Positions 7,200 through 8,688 of a DNA stretch of 8,688 nucleotides are shown piece by piece. Position 1 is the first letter of the stretch, and every line of letters starts with the position of its first letter. The stretch covers positions 1 through 8,688 of the forward strand of contig CBDDLT010000022.1 of the NCBI GenBank assembly GCA_965230755.1. Direction: 5' to 3'. The notes under the pieces were generated by a model. That model was not told where the DNA came from and ran no database searches. It was given only the letters and a program-made list of their open reading frames with translations. The translations under genes were made by a program, and so were the position numbers. This DNA is from DATFJT01 sp965230755 (lineage in GTDB: Bacteria > Bacteroidota > Bacteroidia > Chitinophagales > Saprospiraceae).

Positions 7200-8688
7200 A
7201 ATTTCCAAATTTGAACTGATAAGTAATGGAAAAGATCGGTCTCGCGAATATTGAAAGCCTATAACCCCTTACACGATTATTGTCGTATTGAAAATAAACA
7301 TTGTATACGTTGTTTCGGCCGGTAAAATTGTACACTGAAAAGACCCAAGCACCATGTAATAATTTTTCTTTTTTAAGATTGCCTTCGATTTTGGCGGATA
7401 AATCAATTCTAAAATAATCAGGAACTCTGTATCTATTCCGTTCACTAAAGTTTATGATTTCAAAACCACCCTGGGTATAGGTATTTGTTGGATAAGTAAC
7501 CGGTCGGCCACTTTGATAGACCATATTGGCTGATAGATTAAATCTGCGACTAAATTTGTAGTTGCCCACTATATTGGCGATGTGTGGTCTGTCATAATTA
7601 CTGGGATACCTGTTTCCAAAATTAATGGATCTGGCTTCATCCGGACCTTTCACCGTCACTCGAGATCTCGAATAGGTATAATTGATCCAACCATTGAATC
7701 TTCCGGCAGGTTTTTTAAAAGTCAATTCCACTCCCCATGCATCTAGGTCACCTTGAAGAACATCTCGTTCTGGGAATTCATTGATCAACAAATCAGCTCC
7801 ATCCCGGTACTCTACCAATTGGCTCACGTTTTTCATATAAAATTCTGTGGACCAGTTGTATTTTCTATTGGCTAGGTCACCATATAGTCCAAATGAGGCT
7901 TGTTGGCCAGCCATTGGCTCGATATTATAATCGGCCAATTTCCATCGATCCGTGGGAGCCAGTGCGATAGTATTCGACAATAGAAAAATATATTGATGTA
8001 AAGTATTATACGATGCTTTCACTGAAAGATTAGGTAAAATGGAATACTTCATGGCGAGACGATAATCTATATTATTGTAGCCAATGATGTTTTCTCCCTT
8101 CCCGAATTGAAGTGTATCGCTTATATTTTCTTCAGAGATCACTTTATCCTCTTGATATCGGAAAACTTCTTGCGGACCCAAGTAATTGTACCGATTGAAG
8201 CGAAGTCCACCAATAACGCTCAACTTGTCAATAGGTCTCCATTCTTCACTTAAATAAATCCCTGTTTCAAGTCCTCTTTCTTCATCAAATGTTATTGGCT
8301 TTATTAAACTGCTTTCATCAGAGGGCAAAAAGGTTCCTCGGTCATTTTTGTATAATATAGCATTGGCTCCAAATTTCAAATGATGTCTCGAATGAGCACG
8401 CCAGGTCCAATCCATGCGAGCTTCCTGATGCAACAACTCGCTATTCTGCTTATACGATTCAAAAGGGATCTCAACTTCTTCTACCCCAAGCCCCATTCGA
8501 CTATTGACCAAGGCCAAATTCATGTTAATTTTATCATTAAAGAAATGATTCCATGACAAGGATCCTCCAAGATTGTTATTGTCGAAATTTGTTCGACCAG
8601 CATAATTGATGTCATCAAAACTATAATACCCCAGAGCTTGAATTCGACTCTTATCTGACAATTGATGCGAGAATTTCACGATAGCATC
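7189..8688 (-). CDS. TonB-dependent receptor, C-terminal beta-barrel part (5' end outside window)
   Basis: 499 residues of an outer-membrane barrel. The frame is open to the right edge (reading D-A-I-V-K-F-S-H-Q at the edge), so the signal peptide, N-terminal carboxypeptidase-regulatory-like domain, TonB box and plug must lie beyond 8688. The GTG at 8677-8679 is an internal valine codon, not a start. The protein shows alternating barrel strands and typical receptor segments: GIYLSEEWRPIDKLSVIGGLRFNRY, shortened here as GIYLSEEW and LSVIGGLRFNRY; DAWGVELTFKKPAGRFNGW; INYTYSRSR; SNYDRPHIANIVGNYKF; and the last strand FSITYQFKF. Such receptors use TonB/ExbBD energy to import large or scarce ligands such as siderophores, vitamins, glycans or peptides. 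It leads the minus-strand operon with the DUF4249 lipoprotein. A five-residue tail, GNYDN, follows the last aromatic strand residue and is encoded by the overlap with the next gene. The substrate cannot be inferred. Confidence 0.92.
   Translation of the reverse strand, partial: DAIVKFSHQLSDKSRIQALGYYSFDDINYAGRTNFDNNNLGGSLSWNHFFNDKINMNLALVNSRMGLGVEEVEIPFESYKQNSELLHQEARMDWTWRAHSRHHLKFGANAILYKNDRGTFLPSDESSLIKPITFDEERGLETGIYLSEEWRPIDKLSVIGGLRFNRYNYLGPQEVFRYQEDKVISEENISDTLQFGKGENIIGYNNIDYRLAMKYSILPNLSVKASYNTLHQYIFLLSNTIALAPTDRWKLADYNIEPMAGQQASFGLYGDLANRKYNWSTEFYMKNVSQLVEYRDGADLLINEFPERDVLQGDLDAWGVELTFKKPAGRFNGWINYTYSRSRVTVKGPDEARSINFGNRYPSNYDRPHIANIVGNYKFSRRFNLSANMVYQSGRPVTYPTNTYTQGGFEIINFSERNRYRVPDYFRIDLSAKIEGNLKKEKLLHGAWVFSVYNFTGRNNVYNVYFQYDNNRVRGYRLSIFARPIFSITYQFKFGNYDN

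Noticed and set aside
7200..7208. TTG at 7206-7208 as the DUF4249 start
   Set aside because: An ATG three codons later gives the same signal peptide, has GGAAAT close upstream and is the commoner start codon.

Overview
The window looks like ordinary chromosomal DNA from a Bacteroidota bacterium (Cytophagia, Saprospiria or Flavobacteriia type). The evidence is AT-rich sequence, a protein ending in a type IX secretion (T9SS) type A sorting domain, a DUF4249 lipoprotein beside a TonB-dependent receptor, a secreted MG2-plus-plug-like protein, and start regions with weak, A/G-rich ribosome binding sites. The genus cannot be told from the sequence alone. There are no RNA genes, CRISPR arrays, insertion sequences or phage genes that I can support.

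Layout. (1) Positions 21-2160, plus strand: one long gene for a secreted beta-propeller protein with a C-terminal T9SS sorting domain. As sequenced it is broken by two single-base frameshifts, one inside the signal-peptide region (about 63-70) and one at about 481-505. Restoring one base at each site gives a continuous 713-residue protein. (2) Positions 2209-4123: a divergent pair made of an Lrp/AsnC-family regulator (minus) and a PLP-dependent Cys/Met-metabolism enzyme (plus). They share a 163-bp spacer holding three GGAAA/TTTCC-type dyads. (3) Positions 4169-8688, minus strand: a three-gene transcription unit read from high to low coordinates. It holds the barrel part of a TonB-dependent receptor (5' end outside the window), a DUF4249 lipoprotein whose start overlaps the receptor's stop by 11 nt, and a 604-residue secreted protein with an MG2-like N-terminus and a TonB-plug-like domain.

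How the genes may work together. The Lrp-family protein probably controls the neighbouring sulfur-amino-acid enzyme, and probably itself, through the shared spacer. The receptor and DUF4249 lipoprotein resemble a SusC/SusD-like pair, in which a gated outer-membrane channel works with a surface lipoprotein. The third protein may be an accessory part at the same surface. The ligand cannot be inferred. The propeller protein is an independent cell-surface or secreted product, if it is functional at all. The most noteworthy points are the double frameshift, the dyad cluster, the uncharacterised receptor/DUF4249/MG2-plug trio, and an enzyme that lacks the marker cysteine of methionine gamma-lyase. 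I see no clearly new system beyond these.
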